Shown here: piece by piece, positions 1-8,639 of the stretch
Layout: the number at the start of each line of letters is the position of its first letter
How positions within the stretch are numbered: the stretch's first letter is position 1
NCBI GenBank assembly: GCA_016795155.1
Contig: JAEUIE010000036.1
Span: 94,861-158,860 of the forward strand
Source: Planctomycetia bacterium
Lineage (GTDB): Bacteria > Planctomycetota > Planctomycetia > Gemmatales > HRBIN36
DNA: 64,000 bases
Direction of reading: 5' to 3'
Notes under the pieces: model-generated
The model's database searches: none
What the model saw: the letters and a program-made list of their open reading frames with translations, nothing else
Told to the model about the DNA's origin: nothing
Made by a program: the position numbers and the translations under genes

Positions 1-867
1 ATTGCCAGCCATCTGGGGCAGCATCCCATGCCCAGCCGGGAGGCGATTCGTGGCGTACTCGACGACTTGTTCGAACTGGTGTATCCAGGCTATACGCGTC
101 GACAGAACCTGCACCTCGGCAATATCACATATCACGTTGGTGATTTGCTGGATGGCCTTCATGATCGTTTATCCAGGCAAATCAGTCGGGCACTGCGGCA
201 CGATCCTCATTGCCCGGAGTCTTCAGAGGATGTGGAACAGATTGCCAAACAGCGGGCACACCAGTATCTGAGCAAATTGCCTGCTATTCGAAAATCACTG
301 GAGCAGGATGTGCAGGCAGCTATGGATGGTGACCCGGCTGCAACGAGTACCGCTGAGATTGTCTTCTGTTATCCGGGCCTCTATGCGATTACGGTATACC
401 GTCTTTCGCATGCGCTACTGCAGTTGAAAGTACCTCTGATCCCCCGCATGATGGCAGAATACTCCCACAGCCAGACGGGCATTGACATCCATCCTGCAGC
501 CTCGATAGGTCCCCGGTTTTTCATCGATCATGGTACCGGTGTTGTCATTGGCGCCACCTGCATCATAGGCCAGAACGTTACGCTCTATCAGGGTGTAACC
601 CTGGGTGCCTACAACTTCCCCCGTGATGATGCGGGCAATCTGATTCGCACTACCAAGCGGCATCCAACGCTCGAAGACCATGTCATAGTTTATGCAAATG
701 CTTCAGTCCTGGGTGGCGATACGACAGTGGGGCATCACAGCATCATCGGTTCCAATGTCCGGTTGTCCCATTCCGTGGCGCCTTATTCCAGCGTGATCAT
801 CGGCGAGCCATCGCTTCGCATTCGCACGAAGAATCAACCCAACGACAATCTGCAATTCGATATCTAA
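1..867 (+). CDS. cysE: Serine O-acetyltransferase, 5'-truncated by window edge
   Basis: Makes O-acetylserine from serine and acetyl-CoA, the first step of cysteine synthesis in the cytoplasm. The frame is open from base 1 (codons before the ATG at 28 read through without a stop), so the true start probably lies upstream. The last 140 residues carry left-handed beta-helix hexapeptide repeats (DIHPAASIG, HGTGVVIGA, IIGQNVTLYQGVTLGA) and the family end HPTLEDHVIVYANASVLGG followed by IIGEP. The helical N-terminal domain resembles the EpsC/SAT type of serine acetyltransferase. A PQQ-propeller gene starts 11 bases downstream, so the two are probably co-transcribed. Family call is firm; the true length is unknown. 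Confidence 0.9.
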   Translation: MASHLGQHPMPSREAIRGVLDDLFELVYPGYTRRQNLHLGNITYHVGDLLDGLHDRLSRQISRALRHDPHCPESSEDVEQIAKQRAHQYLSKLPAIRKSLEQDVQAAMDGDPAATSTAEIVFCYPGLYAITVYRLSHALLQLKVPLIPRMMAEYSHSQTGIDIHPAASIGPRFFIDHGTGVVIGATCIIGQNVTLYQGVTLGAYNFPRDDAGNLIRTTKRHPTLEDHVIVYANASVLGGDTTVGHHSIIGSNVRLSHSVAPYSSVIIGEPSLRIRTKNQPNDNLQFDI

Positions 868-878
868 CGAGAGGCAAC

Positions 879-2207
879 ATGTTTACATTGCTTTGCTCCA
901 TAATGCTGGTTGGCACGCTGGAAGGCCAGGATTGGCCCCAATGGCTGGGGCCACAGCGTGATGCCATCTGGCGTGATACTGGAATCATCGAACGGTTCCC
1001 TGAGTCAGGCTTGAAAGCCAGGTGGCGTGTTCCTGTCGGTAGTGGCTACGCCGGTCCAGCTGTTACCGATGGCAAAGTCTACATCAATGATCGTTCGCTC
1101 AAGTCTGGTACCACTAAGCCTAAGAGTGATTTTTCACGAGTTGGTTTACCCGGCAAGGAAGCCATTCGCTGCTTGGATGCTGCCACTGGCAAAGAGCTTT
1201 GGAAGCACGAGTATGATTGCACGTACGATATCAGCTATGCTGCCGGGCCTCGTTGCACGCCGATCGTAAAGGATAAGAAGGTATACTCACTCGGAGCCAT
1301 GGGTGATCTGCTCTGCCTGGATGCCGAAAAGGGCACAGTACTCTGGTCAAAATCATTCCCGAAAGAGTACGGCGTGAAAAGTCCGATGTGGGGTTGGTCT
1401 GCATCACCTTTGCTCGATGGCAATAAGCTCATCTGTATCGTGGGTGGCAAGGATAGTGTCGCAGTTGCTTTCAATAATGATACCGGTAAGGAACTCTGGC
1501 GAGCGTTGACCGCTGCAGAACCAGGGTATTGCCCGCCGGTGATTTACACCCTGGGTGGAGTCAGGCAACTCATCATCTGGCATCCGGAATCGGTGAATGG
1601 CATGAATCCGGAGACCGGCGATGTCTATTGGACTCAGCCTTTCAAGATTCAAGCTGGATTAAGCGTGCCGATGCCAAAAGCCTTACCCGGAGACCGCCTG
1701 TTTATTACGGCATTCTACAACGGCCCGATGATGCTGAAAATTGAACCGGGGGAAAAGCCGAAAGCATCACTACTCTGGAAGGGCAAGAGCAACAGTGAAG
1801 TTCGCACCGATGGCTTGCATTCCATCATGCCAACGCCCTTTATCATGGATGGTCACATTTACGGCATCTGCAGTCATGGCCAGTTGCGTTGTCTCAAGGT
1901 CGATACCGGTGAAAGGGTTTGGGAATCGATGAAAGCTGCTGAAGCAGGACGCATGGCTCGTTGGGCCAATGCTTTCCTGGTTTTTCACGAGGAATCAAAG
2001 CAGTTCTTCATCTTCAACGAGAAAGGCAACCTGATCATTGCACGGTTGTCACCAAACGGATACGAAGAAATCGGCAAATGCAACCTGCTCGAACCTACGC
2101 AGGTAGCTAATGGCAGAGATATCGTCTGGACGCATCCTGCATTTGCCTACCGCTGCATCTTTGTCAGAAACGACAAGGAAATCGTCTGCTACTCGCTGGC
2201 GAAATAA
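879..2207 (+). CDS. PQQ-like beta-propeller repeat protein, secreted
   Basis: Predicted extracytoplasmic beta-propeller of 442 residues. A short hydrophobic leader (MFTLLCSIMLVGTLEG) is followed by DWPQWLGPQRD, the usual opening of planctomycete PQQ-like (quinoprotein alcohol dehydrogenase-like) propellers. Repeats of the type LDAATGKELWKHEY, LDAEKGTVLWSKSF and NNDTGKELWRA show the blade pattern. No enzymatic residues could be assigned; proteins of this family are often annotated only as outer-membrane assembly (BamB-like) or PQQ-binding-like. The ATG at 879 has GAGAGG just upstream. It follows cysE by 11 bases and ends at a strong hairpin. Confidence 0.85.
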   Translation: MFTLLCSIMLVGTLEGQDWPQWLGPQRDAIWRDTGIIERFPESGLKARWRVPVGSGYAGPAVTDGKVYINDRSLKSGTTKPKSDFSRVGLPGKEAIRCLDAATGKELWKHEYDCTYDISYAAGPRCTPIVKDKKVYSLGAMGDLLCLDAEKGTVLWSKSFPKEYGVKSPMWGWSASPLLDGNKLICIVGGKDSVAVAFNNDTGKELWRALTAAEPGYCPPVIYTLGGVRQLIIWHPESVNGMNPETGDVYWTQPFKIQAGLSVPMPKALPGDRLFITAFYNGPMMLKIEPGEKPKASLLWKGKSNSEVRTDGLHSIMPTPFIMDGHIYGICSHGQLRCLKVDTGERVWESMKAAEAGRMARWANAFLVFHEESKQFFIFNEKGNLIIARLSPNGYEEIGKCNLLEPTQVANGRDIVWTHPAFAYRCIFVRNDKEIVCYSLAK

Positions 2208-2212
2208 AAAGA

Positions 2213-2245
2213 AACAAGGCTCATCATGGTTCGATGAGCCTTGTT
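2213..2245. terminator. Bidirectional intrinsic terminator
   Basis: A 13-bp perfect inverted repeat (AACAAGGCTCATC at 2213-2225, complement at 2233-2245) with a 7-base loop lies between convergent genes. Read on the minus strand the stem is followed by TCTTTTTATTT, a classical U-tract, so it fits best as the terminator of the minus-strand gene ending at 2270. It also sits 6 bases after the stop of the plus-strand propeller gene. Confidence 0.85.
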
Positions 2246-2269
2246 CGTGTTTGAATGAATTTGCGTCGA

Positions 2270-3610
2270 TCACTTAGTGCCGCCCGTTGTCTGTAGCGTG
2301 GGCAGGCTGACCGTCTTCACCAGCGACAGATCACGACCAGCCAGTTTTGCTGCCTGCTCGGTTTCCACTGTAAAGGACAACAATACCTGGTCGCCTCGCG
2401 GCCCAGCTACTGCATACACCACTTGCTGCATCGGCAGATCACTGGCAGTTCCCGTGGTGGAGACCTTGCCAATCCAGAAGCCTGGGGCAGCATCCACGTT
2501 GGCCTTCTCAATGACTTTCTCAAGCTGGTATCCCGGAGCCTGCTGGATGAGTTTCTCGATTTCATCGAGACTCATGTGCTCACCCGGTTTCATCTGCTGA
2601 TAGGGATTCAAGTTCATCTGAGCGATCAATTCGCCACGATCCAGCAGACGCATGACAACTTGTTTCTCATTCTTGGAGACAACGCCCCACTGGCGATCAT
2701 AGTGGAACGCAAACCGATTGTTGGCATCGCGGAACTCCAGCATCAAGAGCGCTGCTGGTGGCTGAGCAGCAATGGTGGCTGCCTTGCCATCCGTCACTTC
2801 CGTGAGAGCCAGACCATGCTTCCAGGTGGCTGTCACTTCGGTTTCGATTTCGCAAGCGGGATTGAGAGGCCCCTGATCCTTGTTTTCACGGTATCGCCAG
2901 GTGCATCCAGTGAACTTTTTGGTTTCCAGACTGTAAACCAGTCCTGCAGCCAGTGATGCCTTCAGAGTTGCACCTTTCAGGATTCCTTCGAGTTCGCCAG
3001 TCAATGTTACGACAGCATGGTTTCGTTCGATCTTTTCCAGTTTGCATTCCAACTTGCTGGAAATCACCGCATCCACACCAGCCAGCGACTGGGCAACAGG
3101 GATGGAAACATCCCACTTCTCGCCAATTGCTACTTCCTTATTGGGTAACAGGCCATGCAGAGCCAGCACATCGAGATGCTCAGCAGTAATTTCCAGTTCT
3201 TCATCGGTCAGTGGCCCAACCGGTGAGTAGGTTATGGTGGGGCTGTCTACACTGGTATGGGCAGCGATGAAGCGGCGATCGCTGCGTAGCGTTTTGGTCA
3301 GCGATTTGTCTTGCAGGGTGATATCGGCTTTGGCAGTATTATAAAACCGGCCAACACTGGTGGGCTTGCCTTCACTGACGGTCAGCACTCGTTCTTCAAA
3401 TTCGTGCTTGGCGCCAGCCTTGAGGTCAAGCCCTACTACCTTGTCGCCATCGCGCAGTTTGATCTTGCCAGTGAGTTTCATGTCGAGGGCCAGATGCCAG
3501 CCATCACCTGGCTTCATTTCGTTTTTCAGCAGGACTTTATCCTGGGCATAATTCAGAGAAGTGATACTCAATAACAGCAGCAGTGCAGCCGTTTTCCGTA
3601 ATCCGCGCAT
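2270..3610 (-). CDS. Secreted protein of unknown function
   Basis: 446 residues from the ATG at 3610 (the longer frame starts with TTG at 3631). The N-terminus MRGLRKTAALLLLLSITSLNYAQ is a good signal peptide. The mature part is rich in beta-type sequence (DGWHLALDMKLTGKIKL, VVTLTGELEGILKG) and the C-terminal third (LEFRDANNRFAFHYDRQWGV) looks like a separate domain. I do not recognise a family with certainty. It is monocistronic between a terminator and an oppositely bounded region, so context gives no function. Confidence 0.75.
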   Translation of the reverse strand: MRGLRKTAALLLLLSITSLNYAQDKVLLKNEMKPGDGWHLALDMKLTGKIKLRDGDKVVGLDLKAGAKHEFEERVLTVSEGKPTSVGRFYNTAKADITLQDKSLTKTLRSDRRFIAAHTSVDSPTITYSPVGPLTDEELEITAEHLDVLALHGLLPNKEVAIGEKWDVSIPVAQSLAGVDAVISSKLECKLEKIERNHAVVTLTGELEGILKGATLKASLAAGLVYSLETKKFTGCTWRYRENKDQGPLNPACEIETEVTATWKHGLALTEVTDGKAATIAAQPPAALLMLEFRDANNRFAFHYDRQWGVVSKNEKQVVMRLLDRGELIAQMNLNPYQQMKPGEHMSLDEIEKLIQQAPGYQLEKVIEKANVDAAPGFWIGKVSTTGTASDLPMQQVVYAVAGPRGDQVLLSFTVETEQAAKLAGRDLSLVKTVSLPTLQTTGGTK

Positions 3611-3678
3611 GGTGTGATCCCTCACGTTCAAGTAACGTGGGGAAGATACCGTGAATGGTAAAAAGGGTCAACGCGAGT

Positions 3679-4254
3679 CTATTTGGAACGCGTGGTGATC
3701 TGTTGGTAGTGTTCTTTGAACCACTGCATTGGCGGGTCGGAGAGATCGCCTATTGTTTGCCATTCAGATTCTATGTAGGAAAGGTTGAGTTTTTCGCTGA
3801 AACCGGCAATCAGTGCCTGAATATCAGATTTATCATTATCCCGAAATGCAATGAGTTTGAGCAGGACCATGGATTCCGGCGTTGCCACAGAGATGGGCTT
3901 GCTCTTCCATATCACTTCCTTGGCAGTTTCGATTACATGTTGGTACAACGCCAAAGGAGGGTTCAGCCAATCGATTCGATAACCATCAAAATGGAGCACT
4001 AACACTTTGTCCTGTGTCCAGGCTCGGATGGCTTGGGATTGATCAAGTTCAAAACCTTGCTGATTCAATTCATCAAGCAAACCCGGGAGTGAAATCTGCG
4101 GGATCTGCACAATGAAATCAATATCCTTGGTGAAACGTGCGTGTCCAAGGTAACTGAGGGCGACCCCGCCAATCAGTGCATATTTTATCTTTCGTTTCTC
4201 AAAGGCTGCACACTGGATATCCAGTGCATCAAACAGTTTGGCTGAAATCGTCAT
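3679..4254 (-). CDS. Nucleotidyltransferase-fold protein (AbiEii/DUF-type)
   Basis: 191 residues from the ATG at 4254. The motif ALIGGVALSYLGHARFTKDIDFIV (residues 26-49) combines the GG loop with a D-x-D pair (D44, D46), the signature of the nucleotidyltransferase superfamily found in type IV toxin-antitoxin and abortive-infection proteins as well as in uncharacterised transferases. Later VATPESMVLLKLIAFRDNDKSDIQALI matches the helical segment usually seen in this group (PES..LLKL...R.KD..DI..L). Its start overlaps the end of the upstream 98-residue gene by 26 bases, so translation is likely coupled. Whether it is a toxin, antitoxin or housekeeping enzyme cannot be told from sequence. Confidence 0.7.
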   Translation of the reverse strand: MTISAKLFDALDIQCAAFEKRKIKYALIGGVALSYLGHARFTKDIDFIVQIPQISLPGLLDELNQQGFELDQSQAIRAWTQDKVLVLHFDGYRIDWLNPPLALYQHVIETAKEVIWKSKPISVATPESMVLLKLIAFRDNDKSDIQALIAGFSEKLNLSYIESEWQTIGDLSDPPMQWFKEHYQQITTRSK

Positions 4255-4525
4255 GCCAATGGCTCTTCTTGCTGTTGAACAGGCGTTGATGCGCCTGTTG
4301 CCATGCCAGTTCGTTCTTTTCACGGGCTTGTTCTTCGATGTGCTTGTTTGGCGACAATTCAATAAGCTCAAGTCCCGTTTGAATCATGTCGGCCAGTATT
4401 TCAAACTTGCGATCCACCGAAAACTGGTTGAACCTTGCCATTTCTTCACGGATGACGTCATATTGATTGGGAAAGCGGATAAGCTGCTGCATACGCCAAT
4501 TCCGAGTAAGCTGATACAAAATCAT
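4229..4525 (-). CDS. Small partner protein upstream of nucleotidyltransferase
   Basis: 98 residues from the ATG at 4525; an in-frame TTG at 4549 would add eight residues (KFNSNNG), and neither start has a convincing ribosome-binding site. The protein looks all-helical (MQQLIRFPNQYDVIREEMARFNQFSVDRKFEILADMIQ in two segments), without TM or signal sequence. It overlaps the nucleotidyltransferase gene by 26 bases in a different frame, the arrangement common for two-gene toxin-antitoxin loci. No family recognised; function would be inferred only from this pairing. It lies 49 bases downstream of gyrB on the same strand. Confidence 0.6.
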   Translation of the reverse strand: MILYQLTRNWRMQQLIRFPNQYDVIREEMARFNQFSVDRKFEILADMIQTGLELIELSPNKHIEEQAREKNELAWQQAHQRLFNSKKSHWHDDFSQTV

Positions 4526-4574
4526 ACCGTTGTTTGAGTTGAATTTCAATTGCTGCTAAAGTTGCATCAGAACG

Positions 4575-6980
4575 TTACACATCCAGATTACGAACCTCTA
4601 AAGCATGCCGTTCGATGAACTCCCGTCGGGGTTCCACCTTGTCGCCCATCAGAATGCGGAACATTTCATCCGCCTTGATGGCATCTTCCAGCTTGACCTT
4701 CAGTAGCGTTCGCTTTTCCGGATCAAGCGTGGTATCCCAGAGTTCTTCTGGGTTCATTTCTCCCAATCCCTTGAACCGCGTGATCGACATGCCTTTTTCA
4801 CCAAACAGGCGAATCTGTTCCGGCATGAATCGCAGATCGGTCAGCGAGCGTGTAATGTCGCCATTTTCCAGAGAATATCGTGGAGGAGGCTCAACGCCGG
4901 CAACCGCTGGCGGGGTAATCAGACAATCAATGCCCAGACCAAAATCTTTCAACTTTTCGGCATGTCGCATCAATGCTTTCACTTCATGCAGTTCCTGGAG
5001 TTCAGCAGCGGGAAGGTCAGGCTTCGCAGCTGTCTCGGCCTGGATATAGGCTTCTGCCTCTGGTAAAGTCTTGAACCAGCTTTCCTTGCCGCCGAAGAAC
5101 ACCCGACACGAAGGCAGAACACCTTGTTGTGCATGTTTCAGCAATTGGGGAAGCGTTACGCCTTTGCGTTCCAGCGTGTTGACGGGAGTTTCCAGTGCAT
5201 GAAGCACGCTAAGGAGCGGTTTCAACTGTTCGCCCGCCAGTGATTTGCTGTTTTCGATTTTCAGCGAGGTACCATTAACACCTCGATCCAATAACTCTCT
5301 ATCCATCATTTCCTTGGTTTGAACGTAGCGTGTCTGTTTTTTCTGAATCACGCGATAGAGTGGTGGCTGGGCAAGATAAATATGTCCTTCGCTCACCATG
5401 AGGGGCATCTGGCGGTACAGAAACGTCAGTATCAGGGTGCGAATGTGGCTGCCGTCAACATCGGCATCGGTGAGCAGGATAATCTTGCCATAGTTGCGTT
5501 TGGAGGTGTCTTCCGCCTGGCCAATGTCGGTACCGACAGCGGCAATAATGTTGCAGATTTCTTCGTTGGCCAGCATTTTGTCGATACGGGCTTTTTCAAC
5601 GTTGAGAATTTTTCCACGAAGTGGAAGTACAGCCTGGTAATAACTGTCGCGACCACCATCTGCTGAGCCACCTGCCGAGTCACCTTCCACGAGGAATATC
5701 TCACATTCATCGCGGTTTTTGCTGCGACAATCCATCAGCTTGCCAGGCAGGCCGCCACTGTTCAGAATGTTTTTGGTTTTGCGAACCAACTGCCGGGCTT
5801 TGGCTGCAGCTTCACGTGCCTCAGCAGCCAGGATTACTTTTTGTACGATCTTCTTGGCGATGGCGGGGTTTTCTTCCAGGAACCTGCCCAGTTTTTCTCC
5901 TACCACGCTGGCCACGATTCCTTCAATTTCTGCTGTGGTCAGTTTTTCCTTTGCCTGGTTGTTGTACTGCGGATGAGGGGCACGGAGGTTGATGATGGCG
6001 GTCAGCCCTTCGCGAAAATCATCACCTTGAAGGTTCATGCTTTCCTTAACCATACCCTGCTTGGAAGCATAGTTGCCAATAGTACGTGTTAGCGCCGTAC
6101 GCAAGCCTGAGACATGTGTGCCACCGCCAGAGTTATGGATGTTGTTGGAATAGCCTCGAATACGTTCTGCTTCAGCGGTGATGTACTGCAGCGCAGCCTG
6201 TACATCTACGCCATCGCGTGAATCATTGACGTATACTGCCGGATGCAGAGCGTCATCCGTACGGTTCATCCAGGCGAGATAATCAACGATGCCACCTTCA
6301 TAGAGGAATGATTCTTCACGCCCTTCCACCCGTTCATCTTTCAGCTTGATGCAAAGCCCGGGGTTGAGAAATGCCAGTTCTCGCAGGCGGCTTTCGATCG
6401 TATCGTAGTTGAATTCGCAATTCGGGAAGAAAGGTGGTTCAGGATCAGGACGGAAGGTGATTTTCGTACCAGTTCCCTGTGTAGCGCCCAGTTCCTGAAT
6501 GGGAGTGCTGGGTACACCGCGTTCGTAATCCTGCTGATACAATTTGTCGTTACGGCGGACTTGAACTGTGGTCCATTCGGAAAGTGCATTGACGGCTTTG
6601 ATGCCCATTCCATGCAAGCCACCCGAAATCTTGTAGCTGTCCTTGTTGAACTTGCCACCCGCGCCTACTTCGCACATGACCAGTTCAAGCGTTGGCCTGT
6701 TGTACTCCGGGTGAATGTTAACAGGGATGCCTCGGCCATCGTCTTCAATGCTGATGCTGCCATCGACATGGATGGATACGCTGATGTTCTTGCAATATCC
6801 CGCCATAGCTTCATCAATGGAATTATGAATGACTTCATAAAAGAGATGGTGCATGCCTGCTTCAGATGAAGCCCCAATGTACATACCCGGATTCTGCCGG
6901 ATATGGGCTGCATTCTTCAGAACTTGAATATTGCTTTCATCGTAAACTTGACCGTTAGAAACTGGAGGCACTTCAGCCAT
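4575..6980 (-). CDS. gyrB: DNA gyrase subunit B
   Basis: ATP-hydrolysing subunit of the type IIA topoisomerase that introduces negative supercoils. 801 residues, normal for the family. N-terminal GHKL ATPase: NPGMYIG (30-36), NSIDEA with the Mg-binding Asn (53-58), DDGRGIP (80-86) and GLHGMGIKAVNAL (121-133); transducer QAKEKL (342-347); TOPRIM domain EGDSAGGSA (432-440) and DADVDGSHI; C-terminal GLGEMNPEELW and REFIERHALEVRNLDV. The ATG at 6980 follows GGGTGA. No gyrA, dnaA, dnaN or recF is nearby, so the classical origin cluster is not preserved here. A parE-like paralogue is the only alternative, but C-terminal motifs favour GyrB. Confidence 0.95.
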   Translation of the reverse strand: MAEVPPVSNGQVYDESNIQVLKNAAHIRQNPGMYIGASSEAGMHHLFYEVIHNSIDEAMAGYCKNISVSIHVDGSISIEDDGRGIPVNIHPEYNRPTLELVMCEVGAGGKFNKDSYKISGGLHGMGIKAVNALSEWTTVQVRRNDKLYQQDYERGVPSTPIQELGATQGTGTKITFRPDPEPPFFPNCEFNYDTIESRLRELAFLNPGLCIKLKDERVEGREESFLYEGGIVDYLAWMNRTDDALHPAVYVNDSRDGVDVQAALQYITAEAERIRGYSNNIHNSGGGTHVSGLRTALTRTIGNYASKQGMVKESMNLQGDDFREGLTAIINLRAPHPQYNNQAKEKLTTAEIEGIVASVVGEKLGRFLEENPAIAKKIVQKVILAAEAREAAAKARQLVRKTKNILNSGGLPGKLMDCRSKNRDECEIFLVEGDSAGGSADGGRDSYYQAVLPLRGKILNVEKARIDKMLANEEICNIIAAVGTDIGQAEDTSKRNYGKIILLTDADVDGSHIRTLILTFLYRQMPLMVSEGHIYLAQPPLYRVIQKKQTRYVQTKEMMDRELLDRGVNGTSLKIENSKSLAGEQLKPLLSVLHALETPVNTLERKGVTLPQLLKHAQQGVLPSCRVFFGGKESWFKTLPEAEAYIQAETAAKPDLPAAELQELHEVKALMRHAEKLKDFGLGIDCLITPPAVAGVEPPPRYSLENGDITRSLTDLRFMPEQIRLFGEKGMSITRFKGLGEMNPEELWDTTLDPEKRTLLKVKLEDAIKADEMFRILMGDKVEPRREFIERHALEVRNLDV

Positions 6981-7208
6981 TACTCACCCTTTTCTGGTCG
7001 CATATTTGAGTTACTAGCAGCTTCATTGAAGCACACCATATTCTATCCAAACAAGCTGATTAGACGATGATAAACGAAGATAATTCCTGCGTTTATTGAA
7101 TACATAAGTCATTGATAATTAAAGACTTGCGATTCTGACGTTAACCGTGGTCTATCGCTTGCATTGACACTGCCATTTAAACACATGTTCGTCGAAATTG
7201 AACGGCGA

Positions 7209-8054
7209 TTACCCACCAAAAGCACTGTATCTCTTCAAGCCTCGTAGGTAGAAAATGCGGGCGAAAATCATGCAGCCAACGGCCCAACCCGTGCCGATGA
7301 GTAATCCTCGAATCAGGTCCCAACCTTCAATTTTGTTGAGGAAAACCATGGCTGGAAAGTATGCCAGGTATTGGAAAGGCAACAGTTTTAATCCTTCAGC
7401 CCAACCCGTGGGTAACAAATCGAGTGGGAACATATGTCCCGAAACGAAGAAATTGATGGTGTTGATGATGTAAAGCAGAGAGGAAACTTCCAGCATCCAG
7501 AAACCGATGCAACCCATGCAGATTTCAAAGAAGAACCCAATGGCAAATCCCAGGAGGAGTGCAAACACGTAGGCACACAACTGCCAGCCCCACGGACCAG
7601 TATCGAAGTAGCTGTACGCTAATCCAAAGATGATGGCATACGGTGGAACCGCAGTAATGATGTAGGCAATTTTGTGAGCAATGCGGTATGCCAGCAACCA
7701 GCCAATCATATCCAGAGGCTGAACGAGATATTTCTTGAGGTCACCCTGTCTGATGTCTCTCGCGATGCCATTCGAGAGGCCAGGCATGGAGGAGAACATC
7801 CTGCTGACATGCACCAGCAGCAGGTAGGCAATCATTTCATTGAAGCGAAAGTCAGATAATTTCTCGGTGCCTGCTCCCCTGTAAATGGCTGTCCACAGCA
7901 GAATCGTGGTTAACATCGGCAGGAAACGGAGCAGGGTGCCGAAGAAAAAATCGCCCCGATATGCCAGTCTTTCAATCAGAGCAGTTCGGCAGATATTGGT
8001 ATACTTGGCCAATACCTGCAGTGGAGACAACACGGGGATTCCTGATGTCTGCAT
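7209..8054 (-). CDS. ABC-2 family transporter permease
   Basis: About 281 residues with six predicted membrane segments (for example FLPMLTTILLWTAIY, MIAYLLLVHVSRMF, VFALLLGFAIGFFFEI, LIGTGWAVGCMIFARIFYL). The pattern of MFSSMPGLSNGIARDIRQGDLKKYLVQPLD in the first cytoplasmic loop is typical of ABC-2/DUF990 permeases, which pair with a separate ATPase and often a second permease to move lipids, polysaccharides or drugs. No ATPase gene is in the window. The ATG at 8054 overlaps the upstream stop (TGATG); a GTG at 8057 would give a 4-base overlap. It is translationally coupled to the preceding gene. Confidence 0.85.
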   Translation of the reverse strand: MQTSGIPVLSPLQVLAKYTNICRTALIERLAYRGDFFFGTLLRFLPMLTTILLWTAIYRGAGTEKLSDFRFNEMIAYLLLVHVSRMFSSMPGLSNGIARDIRQGDLKKYLVQPLDMIGWLLAYRIAHKIAYIITAVPPYAIIFGLAYSYFDTGPWGWQLCAYVFALLLGFAIGFFFEICMGCIGFWMLEVSSLLYIINTINFFVSGHMFPLDLLPTGWAEGLKLLPFQYLAYFPAMVFLNKIEGWDLIRGLLIGTGWAVGCMIFARIFYLRGLKRYSAFGG

Positions 8055-8638
8055 CACGGATGATATCCAACGACCAGGGATGATTCCTGCTTGATGTATT
8101 GCATGACCATCTGCAATTGCAGCTCTTTATCAGGTTTTTTGCCACCTCGGTTGATTTTAGTATCTTTCGCTACAAACCGGTTGCCCAGCCATTCGAACAT
8201 ATCGTAAATGGTAGGTTCATTTTCCATGGATCGCATGCGATCCATCAGGCTGCCCGGCGCAGGTAACTGTTGATGCTGATGCCGGGGATTCATGGAGATG
8301 GCGAGCCAGCAGCGAATGACGCGCCAGCCGAAACGATGCCAGATCAGTTTTTCGTCGAGAACTCCCCGGTTCACTTGTGAAGCAAGCATATCGTAAAAGG
8401 CGAGTACCGGGTGATAGCCCGACAAGGCATTTTCAGTGGAATGCAGATGCTCATTGATCCGAATGGCAAATTCCTTGCGAGCCAGGATCATGCCTGGCTC
8501 ACCAAACTTCGATTCCAGGGCCAGCAGGAGATTGGCAGAATTCAGTTGCCGGGCGCGGCGCGTCTGGTAGAAGATGCCGCCCAACCCGACAATGGCGACA
8601 AGAGCATTAGCCCAGGCTGCCCACGATCCAAAATCCAT
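8054..8638 (-). CDS. Membrane-anchored protein, DUF4760-like
   Basis: 194 residues from the ATG at 8638, one base after the guaA stop (8640-8642); a TTG at 8653 is also in frame. One N-terminal membrane segment (WANALVAIVGLGGIFYQ) is followed by a cytoplasmic helical domain (RARQLNSANLLLALESKF, ALSGYHPVLAFYDMLASQV, LIWHRFGWRVIRCWLAI) with the layout of DUF4760-type proteins. No catalytic motif is visible. It is sandwiched between guaA and an ABC-2 permease with essentially no spacing, so the three are one transcript, but a functional link is not evident. Confidence 0.7.
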   Translation of the reverse strand: MDFGSWAAWANALVAIVGLGGIFYQTRRARQLNSANLLLALESKFGEPGMILARKEFAIRINEHLHSTENALSGYHPVLAFYDMLASQVNRGVLDEKLIWHRFGWRVIRCWLAISMNPRHQHQQLPAPGSLMDRMRSMENEPTIYDMFEWLGNRFVAKDTKINRGGKKPDKELQLQMVMQYIKQESSLVVGYHP

Positions 8639-8639
8639 G

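Noticed and set aside
415..681. Minus-strand open frame over cysE
   Set aside because: Fully antisense to conserved hexapeptide-repeat codons; no independent coding signal.
3679..4525. Firm toxin-antitoxin call
   Set aside because: Only the nucleotidyltransferase fold is recognisable; the partner gives no family evidence.
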